64,000 nucleotides of DNA, taken from contig JAHDLB010000006.1 of NCBI GenBank assembly GCA_018432315.1, forward strand, positions 1-64,000. The letters are read 5' to 3'. The notes beneath the pieces are model-generated. The model did no database searches. It was not told where the DNA came from and saw only the letters and a program-made list of their open reading frames with translations. The translations under genes were made by a program, and so were the position numbers. This document shows, piece after piece, positions 51,488 through 58,559 of this stretch (position 1 is the first letter of the stretch; each line of letters begins with the position of its first letter). This DNA is from Anaerolineae bacterium. GTDB taxonomy: Bacteria > Chloroflexota > Anaerolineae > Aggregatilineales > Aggregatilineaceae.

Positions 51488-52441
51488 GTGATACACCAGG
51501 CTGTCATTCTTGCCGCCGGTCGTGGGGCGCGCTTGGGCCCCCTCACCCACGATCGTCCCAAGTCTATGCTGCCCATCGCCGGGAAACCGATTCTCGCCCG
51601 CCTCATGGATGGCCTCGCCGCTGCGGGCATTCGCGAGTTCATCATCGTGGTCGGCGCCGACAACCGTTCCATAACGGAGTACTTCGGCCAAAACGGCTAC
51701 GCCAGCGCCCAGATCACCATCGCCCACCAGGATCGCCCTACCGGCACGGTCGACGCGCTGCTCCAGGCCGCGCCGCACATCACCGGGCCTTTCCTGCTCA
51801 GCTCGGTGGACAATCTGACCTCGCCGGAGCACGTGCGGAACCTGATCGCACGCTTTCTCGCCCACCCCGATCACGTCGCGGCGTTGAGCCTGCTGCCCGC
51901 CACGCCGGACCAGATTCGCGTGTCGTCAGACGTGCTCATCGATGGCGATCGCATCGCCGGCATCGAGGAAAAGCCCAGCGTCCCGCGCAGCCTGTACGCC
52001 GCCATCATGCTCTACGCCTTCTCGCAGCGCCTGCTGGATTATCTGCCCGCCGTGAAGGTGTCGCCACGCGGCGAGCGCGAGATCGCCAGCGCCATTCAGG
52101 CCAGCATCGAGGATGGCCGCCGCGTGGGGTACGCCATCACCGACTGGCGGCTTCACCTGACGCGCGATTCCGATCTTCTCGCCATCAACCGGCACTTCCT
52201 CCAGCACGACCGCGAACACCGCATCCTGAGCGACCTGCCCGGCACGGTCGAGATCGTGCCGCCGGTGCGGATCGATCCGGGGGTCGTCGTCGGGCCGGGC
52301 AGCATTGTAGGCCCCAACACGTACCTCGAGACGGGGAGTATCATCGGCGACGGATCGCGGCTGCGTGACTGCGTTGTGCTGCGCAATGGGCAGGTGTCCC
52401 CTGGCGCCGAGCTGTCCGACCGGATCATCGCATCGCCCTGA
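51488..52441 (+). CDS. Sugar-nucleotide nucleotidyltransferase with hexapeptide tail
   Basis: A 317-residue enzyme of the NTP_transferase family, which makes NDP-sugars from sugar-1-phosphates. The signature AVILAAGRGARLGPLTHDRPKSMLPIAGKP (about 4-34) is the GxGxRxxPxTxxxPKxxxP motif. SSVDNL carries the metal-binding Asp and EEKP binds the sugar phosphate. The C-terminal third (about 255-317) has left-handed beta-helix repeats (PPVRIDPGVVVGPGSIVGPNTYLETGSIIG), as in glucose-1-phosphate thymidylyl- or GlmU-like proteins. It starts with GTG behind AGGAGGAG. The sugar is unknown. The next gene is 29 bases downstream. Confidence 0.9.
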   Translation: MIHQAVILAAGRGARLGPLTHDRPKSMLPIAGKPILARLMDGLAAAGIREFIIVVGADNRSITEYFGQNGYASAQITIAHQDRPTGTVDALLQAAPHITGPFLLSSVDNLTSPEHVRNLIARFLAHPDHVAALSLLPATPDQIRVSSDVLIDGDRIAGIEEKPSVPRSLYAAIMLYAFSQRLLDYLPAVKVSPRGEREIASAIQASIEDGRRVGYAITDWRLHLTRDSDLLAINRHFLQHDREHRILSDLPGTVEIVPPVRIDPGVVVGPGSIVGPNTYLETGSIIGDGSRLRDCVVLRNGQVSPGAELSDRIIASP

Positions 52442-52470
52442 AGGCCAACATCGGAGTAGAGAGGATTCAC

Positions 52471-52914
52471 ATGACAAAACGTTTTTTGCTGATCGCGCTG
52501 CTCGTCATCGTTGCACTGTCCGCCGCTGCTTGTGGCAGCTCGCAGGAAAACACGAAACAAAGCGATCCGACCGAACAACCCGCCACCTATGAAACGGTCA
52601 GCGTACAGGATGCTCACCAGGAACTGAACGGCAGCAATGGGGCGATTATCGTCGACGTGCGTGAGCCGCAGGAATGGGCAGCCACCGGGTACCCGCCTGA
52701 TGCCCGGTTGATCCCCCTGGGGCAGTTCGCGCAGCGTGCCCCAGACGAGCTGTCGAAAGACACCGACATTTATGTGATCTGCAACAGCGGAAATCGCAGC
52801 CAGGTGGCATCCCAAAGCCTGATCGACCTGGGCTACACGCGGGTCTTCAACGTCGATGGAGGCATCCAGGCATGGCTGCAGGCCGGCCTGCCAACCGACC
52901 CTTACACCCCCTGA
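52471..52914 (+). CDS. Rhodanese-domain lipoprotein
   Basis: A 147-residue exported protein. The signal peptide ends in lipobox SAAAC with the acylated Cys at about residue 21, so it is anchored on the outside of the membrane. The rhodanese domain (about 40-140) has the substrate loop CNSGNRS with the catalytic Cys, DVREPQEW at the front and GGIQAWLQAGLP at the end. It would transfer sulphur or sense thiols. A terminator hairpin follows. It faces a redox cluster (glutaredoxin and DUF1858) on the other strand. Confidence 0.92.
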   Translation: MTKRFLLIALLVIVALSAAACGSSQENTKQSDPTEQPATYETVSVQDAHQELNGSNGAIIVDVREPQEWAATGYPPDARLIPLGQFAQRAPDELSKDTDIYVICNSGNRSQVASQSLIDLGYTRVFNVDGGIQAWLQAGLPTDPYTP

Positions 52915-52919
52915 ATCAA

Positions 52920-52953
52920 AATCGGGCGACTTCGAAAGTGAGGTCGCCCGATT
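52920..52953. terminator. Bidirectional hairpin terminator
   Basis: A 14-bp stem (52920-52933 with 52940-52953, one T-G pair) and a six-base loop lie between convergent genes. On the plus strand it is followed by CTTCTATGACTTTTTTC. Confidence 0.75.
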
Positions 52954-52972
52954 CTTCTATGACTTTTTTCGG

Positions 52973-53212
52973 TTATCCCGGCTGCTCGCCCGGCTCAGAA
53001 CCGGCCAGGTAAGCGTTCAGCTCCGCCAGAATCTGCCCGGCGTCGAGATCCTCCCGCTGGCCGATCAGCTCGCCGAGCGTGCCCCAGAAGGGTTCCCCAC
53101 ACATCACGCACAGGATTTCTCGCTCGGCCAGGAAGCGGATGGCCCGCGGATGGGCCGCTACCAGCTCTTCGACCGGCGTATCCGCCCGAATGGGATCGAC
53201 CTTCTCGATCAC
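52973..53212 (-). CDS. DUF1858-type small Cys protein
   Basis: A 79-residue protein of the DUF1858/ScdA-N-like group. It has the pattern VEELVAAHPRAIRFLAEREILCVMCGEPFWGTLGELI (about 14-50), with the CxxC pair. Proteins of this family often accompany hybrid cluster or redox proteins; the molecular role is unknown. It overlaps the glutaredoxin gene by four bases and is its downstream partner. Confidence 0.85.
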   Translation of the reverse strand: MIEKVDPIRADTPVEELVAAHPRAIRFLAEREILCVMCGEPFWGTLGELIGQREDLDAGQILAELNAYLAGSEPGEQPG

Positions 53213-53463
53213 AGGCCCAGCAGCCGGTCAACTTCCGCCCGGTTGAACCCCACGACGACTCGCCCGTTGATCTCGATCACCGGGACGCCCTGCTGGCCGC
53301 TGCGTTTCACCATATCGCGCGCCGCGACCGGGTCCCGGCTGACATCCACGTCGCGGAAACGAACGCCGCGCTCGCGCAGGTACCGTTTGGCGGAATTACA
53401 GTGCGTGCATGTTGGCGTGCTGAAAACGATGACGCGTTTTTGTTTTTTCTGAACGTTACGCAT
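53209..53463 (-). CDS. Glutaredoxin-like protein (YruB-type)
   Basis: An 84-residue thioredoxin-fold protein with active-site CTHC (C19/C22), cis-Pro segment GVPVIEINGRVVVGF and a C-terminal helix. This is the short glutaredoxin/NrdH/YruB type of disulphide reductant. I chose ATG 53463, with AGGA upstream, over the 15-residue longer frame. It is in one operon with the DUF1858 protein. Confidence 0.9.
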   Translation of the reverse strand: MRNVQKKQKRVIVFSTPTCTHCNSAKRYLRERGVRFRDVDVSRDPVAARDMVKRSGQQGVPVIEINGRVVVGFNRAEVDRLLGL

Positions 53464-53550
53464 AGGGTCCTCATTTTGATCGATGCGTGTAATTTGGCGA
53501 TACATCAATTATGTTTGATGCAAAGTCGCGCCAAAAGTTGCACCCCGATC

Positions 53551-53883
53551 TCAATCAGTCACAGATGCGTTGGGGTTGTCCGCGGAGGATTGTCCCGGTT
53601 CGTAGTACGAACTGATATCCAGCACCTTGTACAACCGCTCCTTGACATCGGTGGGGATGTCGGGCGACGGCAGCCGGTGGTACAGCGTGACGGTCTTGGA
53701 CAGCGTGTTGACCACAACCCGGCAGTTTTTGCACGATACCATGTGCGTCTCCAACTCCCGGCACAGGTCGTCGCTCAGAGATCCGTCAACGTAATCGGAC
53801 AGGCTCTCCAGATAGCGCCGGCACTCTTCGCGGGATGCCCCATGGTGATGAGGGTGGTGATGGTGATGCTCGGCAGCGGTCAT
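53551..53883 (-). CDS. Anti-sigma factor (zinc-finger, His-rich N-terminus)
   Basis: A 110-residue protein. The N-terminus is very rich in His (HHHHHPHHHG, about 6-15). The ZAS-type zinc motif HMVSCKNC (about 47-54, HxxxCxxC) marks an anti-sigma factor of the zf-HC2 kind, which holds its sigma factor until a redox or metal signal releases it. There is no membrane helix, so it is a soluble regulator, like RsrA. The gene overlaps the sigma factor gene by four bases and is its cognate partner. Confidence 0.9.
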   Translation of the reverse strand: MTAAEHHHHHPHHHGASREECRRYLESLSDYVDGSLSDDLCRELETHMVSCKNCRVVVNTLSKTVTLYHRLPSPDIPTDVKERLYKVLDISSYYEPGQSSADNPNASVTD

Positions 53884-54488
53884 GGCGACCTCGTTTCTGC
53901 TATTACTGGCCCTTGCGAAAAATACGTGCTCAGCCGTTCGCGCAGCTTGAGCCGGGCGCGCATCAAACGGCTCTTGACCGCCGAAATCGACAGGTCCAAC
54001 ATTTCAGCGGTTTCCTCGGTCGAAAACCCCTCGATGTCACGGAGCACAAACACGCTCCGCAGCGTGGGCGAAAGCTCCTCGATGGCCCGTGCCATCTCGT
54101 CGCGTGCTTCGCCCCTCAACAAGTAGTCTTCGGGCAAACAGCAAAAGTCAAAAAACTGCCTGGGCATCAGGTCGCCATCATCTGTTTCGAGCGGCTCCTC
54201 CACCGAGACTTGTTCCGGTTCCTTACGTCGCAGCCGCATCAAGGCGGCATTGCTCGCAATCCGGTACAACCACGTGCTCAAGCTCGATCGCGCTTCGAAC
54301 TGGTCGATCGCCTTGAACGCGCTCAAGAAAGTTTCCTGCAGAACGTCTTCAGCGTCCGCTTCGTTTCCCATCATCCGCAGCGCCAGGCCGTAGATCCGGC
54401 TCGCATTCTCTTCGACCAACAGCGCAAAAGCGGATTGATCGCCGGCCTTCAGGCGGGTGACAAGTTCGGCATTGTCGATTTCTGACAT
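53880..54488 (-). CDS. ECF (group 4) RNA polymerase sigma factor
   Basis: A 202-residue RpoE-type sigma factor that directs RNA polymerase to stress promoters. Region 2 (NEADAEDVLQETFLSAFKAIDQFEARSSLSTWLYRIASNAALMRLR, about 42-88) binds the -10. Region 4 (LSPTLRSVFVLRDIEGFSTEETAEMLDLSISAVKSRLMRARLKLRE, about 140-186) is the helix-turn-helix for the -35. It is held by the His-rich anti-sigma factor encoded downstream. The promoter region carries an inverted repeat. Confidence 0.95.
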   Translation of the reverse strand: MSEIDNAELVTRLKAGDQSAFALLVEENASRIYGLALRMMGNEADAEDVLQETFLSAFKAIDQFEARSSLSTWLYRIASNAALMRLRRKEPEQVSVEEPLETDDGDLMPRQFFDFCCLPEDYLLRGEARDEMARAIEELSPTLRSVFVLRDIEGFSTEETAEMLDLSISAVKSRLMRARLKLRERLSTYFSQGPVIAETRSP

Positions 54489-54516
54489 CAGGCACTCTTA
54501 ACGATTGTCGGCGTTC

Positions 54517-54554
54517 GATAGGTTTGTGGCGGTGCTTCCGCCCACCGCCCTATC
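54517..54554. other. Nested inverted repeat at the sigma-factor promoter
   Basis: GATAG (54517-54521) pairs with CTATC (54550-54554), and inside it GGCGGTG (54528-54534) pairs with CACCGCC (54543-54549) with an 8-base loop. The outer arm overlaps the end of the predicted -10 of the sigma-factor gene. It may be an operator or a 5'-leader hairpin. Confidence 0.45.
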
Positions 54555-54580
54555 ATAACGCAGGAGAGTGCCATTCCCAA
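54552..54580 (-). promoter_or_regulatory. Promoter of the sigma/anti-sigma operon
   Basis: On the minus strand -35 TTGGGA (54580-54575) and -10 TATGAT (54557-54552) have a 17-base spacer. The -10 overlaps the inverted repeat at 54517-54554. Confidence 0.45.
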
Positions 54581-54740
54581 TAATACTTCGCCGCTACTTG
54601 CTTAGATGCGCCTTGCCCGAAAAGGTTTCGTGCAACGATCCGCTGGCCGGCGCATCTCAATAAGGGGTCATTTCAGTTACAATAGCAGATGTGTCTCATG
54701 GTCCACCAGGGCCTGATCGATTGCGAAGGGAAAACGAGCA

Positions 54741-55175
54741 ATGAGCGAGAAAAAGCGTTCTACGGTCATTTTGCGCGACGATATGATCTTCCTCGGGCAG
54801 AGCGGCAATGGATTCACGATTCCACTGGATGCCAAAAAAGAAGCCGGCGGCCACGACGCCGGGGTCAGCCCGATCGAACTGATGCTCATGTCGCTGGCCG
54901 GCTGCACGGGCATGGACGTCATCAGTATTCTACGCAAAAAGAAACAGGATGTCACCGCATTCGAGGTGCGGGTCGAAGGCGTTCGCGCCGAAGAGCACCC
55001 GCGCGTCTATACCGAGATCTGGGCGCACTTCGTCGTCACCGGGCACAACGTATCGCAGGACGCTGTCGATCGTGCAATCGAGCTATCGCGTGACAAGTAT
55101 TGTGGCGCGTCGGCTACCTTGCGTCACACGGCTACCATCCACTATTCAAGCGAAATCATCGAAGCAACGGAGTAA
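54741..55175 (+). CDS. OsmC/Ohr-family protein
   Basis: A 144-residue protein of the OsmC superfamily of organic-peroxide reductases and related thiol proteins. Features: PIELMLMSLAGCTGMDVISIL with the first Cys in the central helix (about 53-73) and KYCGASATL with the second Cys (about 119-127). The two cysteines are as in Ohr/OsmC, so peroxidase activity is likely. It is transcribed away from the sigma-factor operon and lies 3 bases before the HD gene. ATG 54741 is chosen; a weak -10 TACAAT lies at 54678. Confidence 0.92.
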   Translation: MSEKKRSTVILRDDMIFLGQSGNGFTIPLDAKKEAGGHDAGVSPIELMLMSLAGCTGMDVISILRKKKQDVTAFEVRVEGVRAEEHPRVYTEIWAHFVVTGHNVSQDAVDRAIELSRDKYCGASATLRHTATIHYSSEIIEATE

Positions 55176-55178
55176 CTC

Positions 55179-55769
55179 ATGAATCGCGAAGAAGCCTGGC
55201 AACTGGTTACCGAATGGACCGAATCCGAGAGCCTGCGGCACCATATGCTGGCGGTAGAAGCAGCCATGCGCGCCTATGCTCAGCACTTCGGAGAAGATGT
55301 CGAGCTGTGGGGCGTCGCCGGATTGGTGCACGATTTCGACTACGAGCGCTACCCGGACATGACCGCGCCGGACGGCCATCCCTTCACCGGGATCGAAGTC
55401 CTGCGCGAGCGCGGCGTGGATGATGCCATCGTGCGAACCGTCGCCGCCCACGCTTCCGAGCGCACCGGGGTGATGCCCGAAAGCCTGATGGAAAAGACGC
55501 TCGTCGCAGTCGATGAACTGACCGGCTTCCTGACGGCGGTCGCCCTGGTCCGCCCCACCCGCGACATTCGGGACATCACCAAGATCAGCTCGGTGCGCAA
55601 AAAGTGGAAGGATCGCAGTTTCGCCGCCGCCGTCAGCCGCGAGGAGATCGAGCACGCTGCTGCGGCCCTGGGCGTGGACTTGTGGGATGAGCACGTGCCC
55701 CGCGTGCTCGACGCCATGAAAGCGATTGCGCCCGAACTCGGACTCGCGGGCGACGCCTCGAACACCTAG
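55179..55769 (+). CDS. HD-domain metal-dependent phosphohydrolase
   Basis: A 196-residue protein. The HD motif appears as LRHHMLAVEAAM (first His), then GLVHDFDYE (the HD pair), and VAAHASE and VDELTGF (last Asp). Such proteins hydrolyse nucleotides or cyclic dinucleotides; the substrate is unknown. It begins three bases after the OsmC-family gene and is co-transcribed with it. A strong hairpin follows. Confidence 0.9.
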   Translation: MNREEAWQLVTEWTESESLRHHMLAVEAAMRAYAQHFGEDVELWGVAGLVHDFDYERYPDMTAPDGHPFTGIEVLRERGVDDAIVRTVAAHASERTGVMPESLMEKTLVAVDELTGFLTAVALVRPTRDIRDITKISSVRKKWKDRSFAAAVSREEIEHAAAALGVDLWDEHVPRVLDAMKAIAPELGLAGDASNT

Positions 55770-55776
55770 CCCTCCC

Positions 55777-55813
55777 GGCCAGGCAGGGGACGGTCGTTCA
55801 GCCCTGTCTGGCC
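55777..55813 (+). terminator. Hairpin after the HD gene
   Basis: A 12-bp stem (GGCCAGGCAGGG/CCCTGTCTGGCC, with one G-T) and a 13-base loop is followed by CTTCTCCTCC. It lies between the HD gene and secD. Confidence 0.6.
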
Positions 55814-55844
55814 CTTCTCCTCCACCAATTGCGCGAAAAGGCAC

Positions 55845-55874
55845 TTGCGGAGTGGCCCTCCTCCGCGTTATCAT
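55845..55874 (+). promoter_or_regulatory. Possible secD promoter
   Basis: TTGCGG (55845-55850) and TATCAT (55869-55874) are 18 bases apart. The -35 matches consensus at only three positions. Confidence 0.3.
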
Positions 55875-55969
55875 GGCGAGGTTTGCACGTTCAAACCAGA
55901 CTGGCCTCGGGCTGGTTCTTTGACACGCTACTTTTCGGCATAGTTGCGCCATTTGAGAGGAAAAAGTCA

Positions 55970-57430
55970 ATGAGAGGGTATCGCCTCTGGCTTGTGGTGA
56001 TTCTGGCCATCGCTGCCATATCGATCTGGATGAGTCTGCCAGATAATCCGGGCATTCACATACTCGGCATGGACCGCGATGTGAAAATCGTGCAAGGGTT
56101 GGATCTGCAGGGCGGCTCGCGCGTTCTGCTTCAAGCTGCCCCTGGCACCGATTTCGACGATCAAACGATGGAACAGGCGGCCAAAAACGTCGAACGGCGC
56201 GTCAACGGCCTCGGCGTCACCGAAGCCGTGGTCCAGCGCCAGGAAGGTGGCCGCATCATCGTCGAATTGCCCGGCGTCCGCCAGCAGGCGGTTGCGTTCG
56301 AATCCATCAAGTCGACCGGGTTGCTCGAATTCGTCGATTTTTCCACGGTCACACCCGGAACCATCCCCGAAGGGGCGTGTATCCTGACCACCGAGCAGGT
56401 CGCGCGCGCCGAAGCGAGTCTGCCCGAAGGCGAAGCGCCCCAACCGTACGATCAATACACCTGCCCCAGCGAAGACCTGGAGAATCCGGTCGAGGAACCC
56501 GCCCTGCTCCAGAACGGCCAGCCATACCGGACGATCATGACCGGCGCCGGCCTGTCGGATGCTGCCGCGACGCTTCAGGGCCAGCTCGGCACGCAGTGGG
56601 CGGTGAATTTCGTGGTACGGGACGGCGGCGATCGCGTGAGCGACTTCATCAATTACGTGGCGAACAATGCCAATCGCTCGATGGCAATCGTGCTGGATGG
56701 GCGGCTCATTTCCTATCCCACCATCCAGGCGGACCTCGCTGCCAGCGCCGCCGCGGGCACGATGGACGGCGGCATCATCACCGGCGATTTCACGCGCGAC
56801 GAAGCGCAAATTCTCGCCGCGCAGCTCAAGTACGGCGCCCTGCCCATCCCGCTGGACATTATCGCGTTCGATACGATTGGCCCTTCGCTCGGCCAGATTT
56901 CGGTCGACCGGTCGATCCGCGCCGGGATCATCGGTGTGATCACCGTGCTGTTGTTCATGCTGATTTACTACCGCGTGCCCGGCATCGCGGCCAGCCTGGC
57001 GCTGCTGCTGTTCGCCGTGATCAACTTCGCGCTGTTCAAGTTCATCCCAGTGACGCTGAGCCTGCCCGCCATCACCGGCTTCTTGATCTCGATTGGCACG
57101 GCGGTCGACGGCAACATCCTGATCTTCGAGCGCATGAAGGAGGAGCTTCGCGCCGGGCGCTCGATGGACCGCGCCATCGAGGCGGGCTTCGAGCGTGCCT
57201 GGACGTCGATCCGGGATTCGAACATCTCGACGATCATCATCTGTCTCATACTGTACTTCTTCGGCAATGCATTTGGCGCCAGCCCGGTCCAGGGGTTCGC
57301 GATCACGCTTGGCATGGGTCTGGTCATCAACCTGTTCACGGCGGTGGTTGCCACGCGGACCTTCCTGCACACCATCGTGCTTCTGATAGGTAACCAGCTC
57401 CGCGAGCGCCAAGAGCTGCTCGGCGTTTAG
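55970..57430 (+). CDS. secD: Protein translocase subunit SecD
   Basis: A 486-residue membrane protein that helps SecYEG release exported proteins, using the proton gradient. Structure: first TM helix (about 5-25); the periplasmic P1 domain (VQGLDLQGGSRVLLQ, RRVNGLGVTEAVVQ, TGLLEFVDF; then GEALVLDG-like MAIVLDGRLISYP, ITGDFT and ALKYGALPIPL); and five C-terminal TM helices with GTAVDGNILIFERMKEELRAG and GFERAWTSIRDSNISTII, the RND-type signatures. I chose ATG 55970 with GAGAGG nine bases upstream; the longer frame adds 47 unrelated codons. secF follows after 25 bases. Confidence 0.96.
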   Translation: MRGYRLWLVVILAIAAISIWMSLPDNPGIHILGMDRDVKIVQGLDLQGGSRVLLQAAPGTDFDDQTMEQAAKNVERRVNGLGVTEAVVQRQEGGRIIVELPGVRQQAVAFESIKSTGLLEFVDFSTVTPGTIPEGACILTTEQVARAEASLPEGEAPQPYDQYTCPSEDLENPVEEPALLQNGQPYRTIMTGAGLSDAAATLQGQLGTQWAVNFVVRDGGDRVSDFINYVANNANRSMAIVLDGRLISYPTIQADLAASAAAGTMDGGIITGDFTRDEAQILAAQLKYGALPIPLDIIAFDTIGPSLGQISVDRSIRAGIIGVITVLLFMLIYYRVPGIAASLALLLFAVINFALFKFIPVTLSLPAITGFLISIGTAVDGNILIFERMKEELRAGRSMDRAIEAGFERAWTSIRDSNISTIIICLILYFFGNAFGASPVQGFAITLGMGLVINLFTAVVATRTFLHTIVLLIGNQLRERQELLGV

Positions 57431-57455
57431 GCACCAGGTAGGGAGATAACCAACC

Positions 57456-58487
57456 ATGTTTCAGTTCGCACAACGCCGTAAGCTTTTCTTCCTGATCTCG
57501 GCCTGCGTGATCATCCCCGGCCTGATTGCGATGATCTACTCGACCATCCAGAACGGCTCGCCGGTCAAGCTCAGCATCGATTTCACCGGCGGCACGTTGA
57601 TGGAAGTCTCGTTCGTCCGCAACGTCGACGAGCAGGAAGTCCGCGACGCGCTCGAGGAATTCGGCCTCAGCGACTACGTCGTGCAGCGTCTCGATCCGAT
57701 CGCGACCGACGCCATCGACGAGACAGACGAACCGGCAGGCAGCCGCTGGCAGCTTCGCTTCGAGGAAACGGATCGCATCGACGATCTCAAGGTCTACATG
57801 CAGGCCCCGGACCGGCTGGGCGAGTTCTGGTCCCCGAAATCTGTCGAAGAGGATCCCACCCGCGAAGACGCGCTCACGACCAGCAGCGTCTCCGCCACGG
57901 TCGGCGCGGAAGTAACCCGCGCGGCCATCCTGGCGACGCTGGCTGTCGCCGTCATCGTACTGGGGTTCATCGTGTTTGCGTTCCGACGTGTTCCTCACGC
58001 ATTCCGCTACGGGGCCTGCGCCATCATCGCCATGTTCCACGACATCTTCGTGACGATGGGCATCATGTCGATTCTGGGTTTGTTGTTCAGTTGGGAGGTC
58101 GATGCCCTGTTCCTGACCGCGATCCTCACCGTGGTCGGCTTTTCGGTGCAGGACTCGATCGTCGTCTTCGACCGCATCCGGGAGAACCTGCCAAAGTATC
58201 GCGGCGAAGAGTACGACATGGTGATCAACCGCAGCGTGCTGGAGACGATTCACCGGTCGATCGCGACCCAGCTCAACGCCATCTTCATCATGATCGCGAT
58301 CCTGCTCTTTGGCGGCGAAACCATCCGTCAGTTCATCGCCATCCTGCTGATCGGCCTGATGAGCGGCACCTACTCGTCGATCTTCAACGCGGTCCCGCTG
58401 CTGGTCGCCTGGGAGAAAGGTGAAATCCCGTTCGTGAATCGGGACGCCAAGCGGCGGCATCAGGAAGAACTGACCGCCGCCAGCTAG
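57456..58487 (+). CDS. secF: Protein translocase subunit SecF
   Basis: A 343-residue partner of SecD. It has TM1 (about 9-28), the periplasmic domain starting with the diagnostic SIDFTGGTLMEVSF (about 38-52), and five further TM helices with FHDIFVTMGIMSILG and GFSVQDSIVVFDRIREN. The ribosome site AGGGAGA is clear. The gene ends in a strong terminator at 58517. Confidence 0.96.
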   Translation: MFQFAQRRKLFFLISACVIIPGLIAMIYSTIQNGSPVKLSIDFTGGTLMEVSFVRNVDEQEVRDALEEFGLSDYVVQRLDPIATDAIDETDEPAGSRWQLRFEETDRIDDLKVYMQAPDRLGEFWSPKSVEEDPTREDALTTSSVSATVGAEVTRAAILATLAVAVIVLGFIVFAFRRVPHAFRYGACAIIAMFHDIFVTMGIMSILGLLFSWEVDALFLTAILTVVGFSVQDSIVVFDRIRENLPKYRGEEYDMVINRSVLETIHRSIATQLNAIFIMIAILLFGGETIRQFIAILLIGLMSGTYSSIFNAVPLLVAWEKGEIPFVNRDAKRRHQEELTAAS

Positions 58488-58516
58488 TGACGGCTTGCTA
58501 CCGAAAGAAGGGTGAA

Positions 58517-58547
58517 GGGTGGCGCTTGTGGTACGCCGCCCTTTTTT
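58517..58547 (+). terminator. Rho-independent terminator after secF
   Basis: An 8-bp stem (GGGTGGCG/CGCCGCCC, 58517-58524 with 58534-58541) and a T6 run (58542-58547). It also sits just after the mutL stop on the other strand. Confidence 0.88.
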
Positions 58548-58559
58548 CGTAACGACGGA

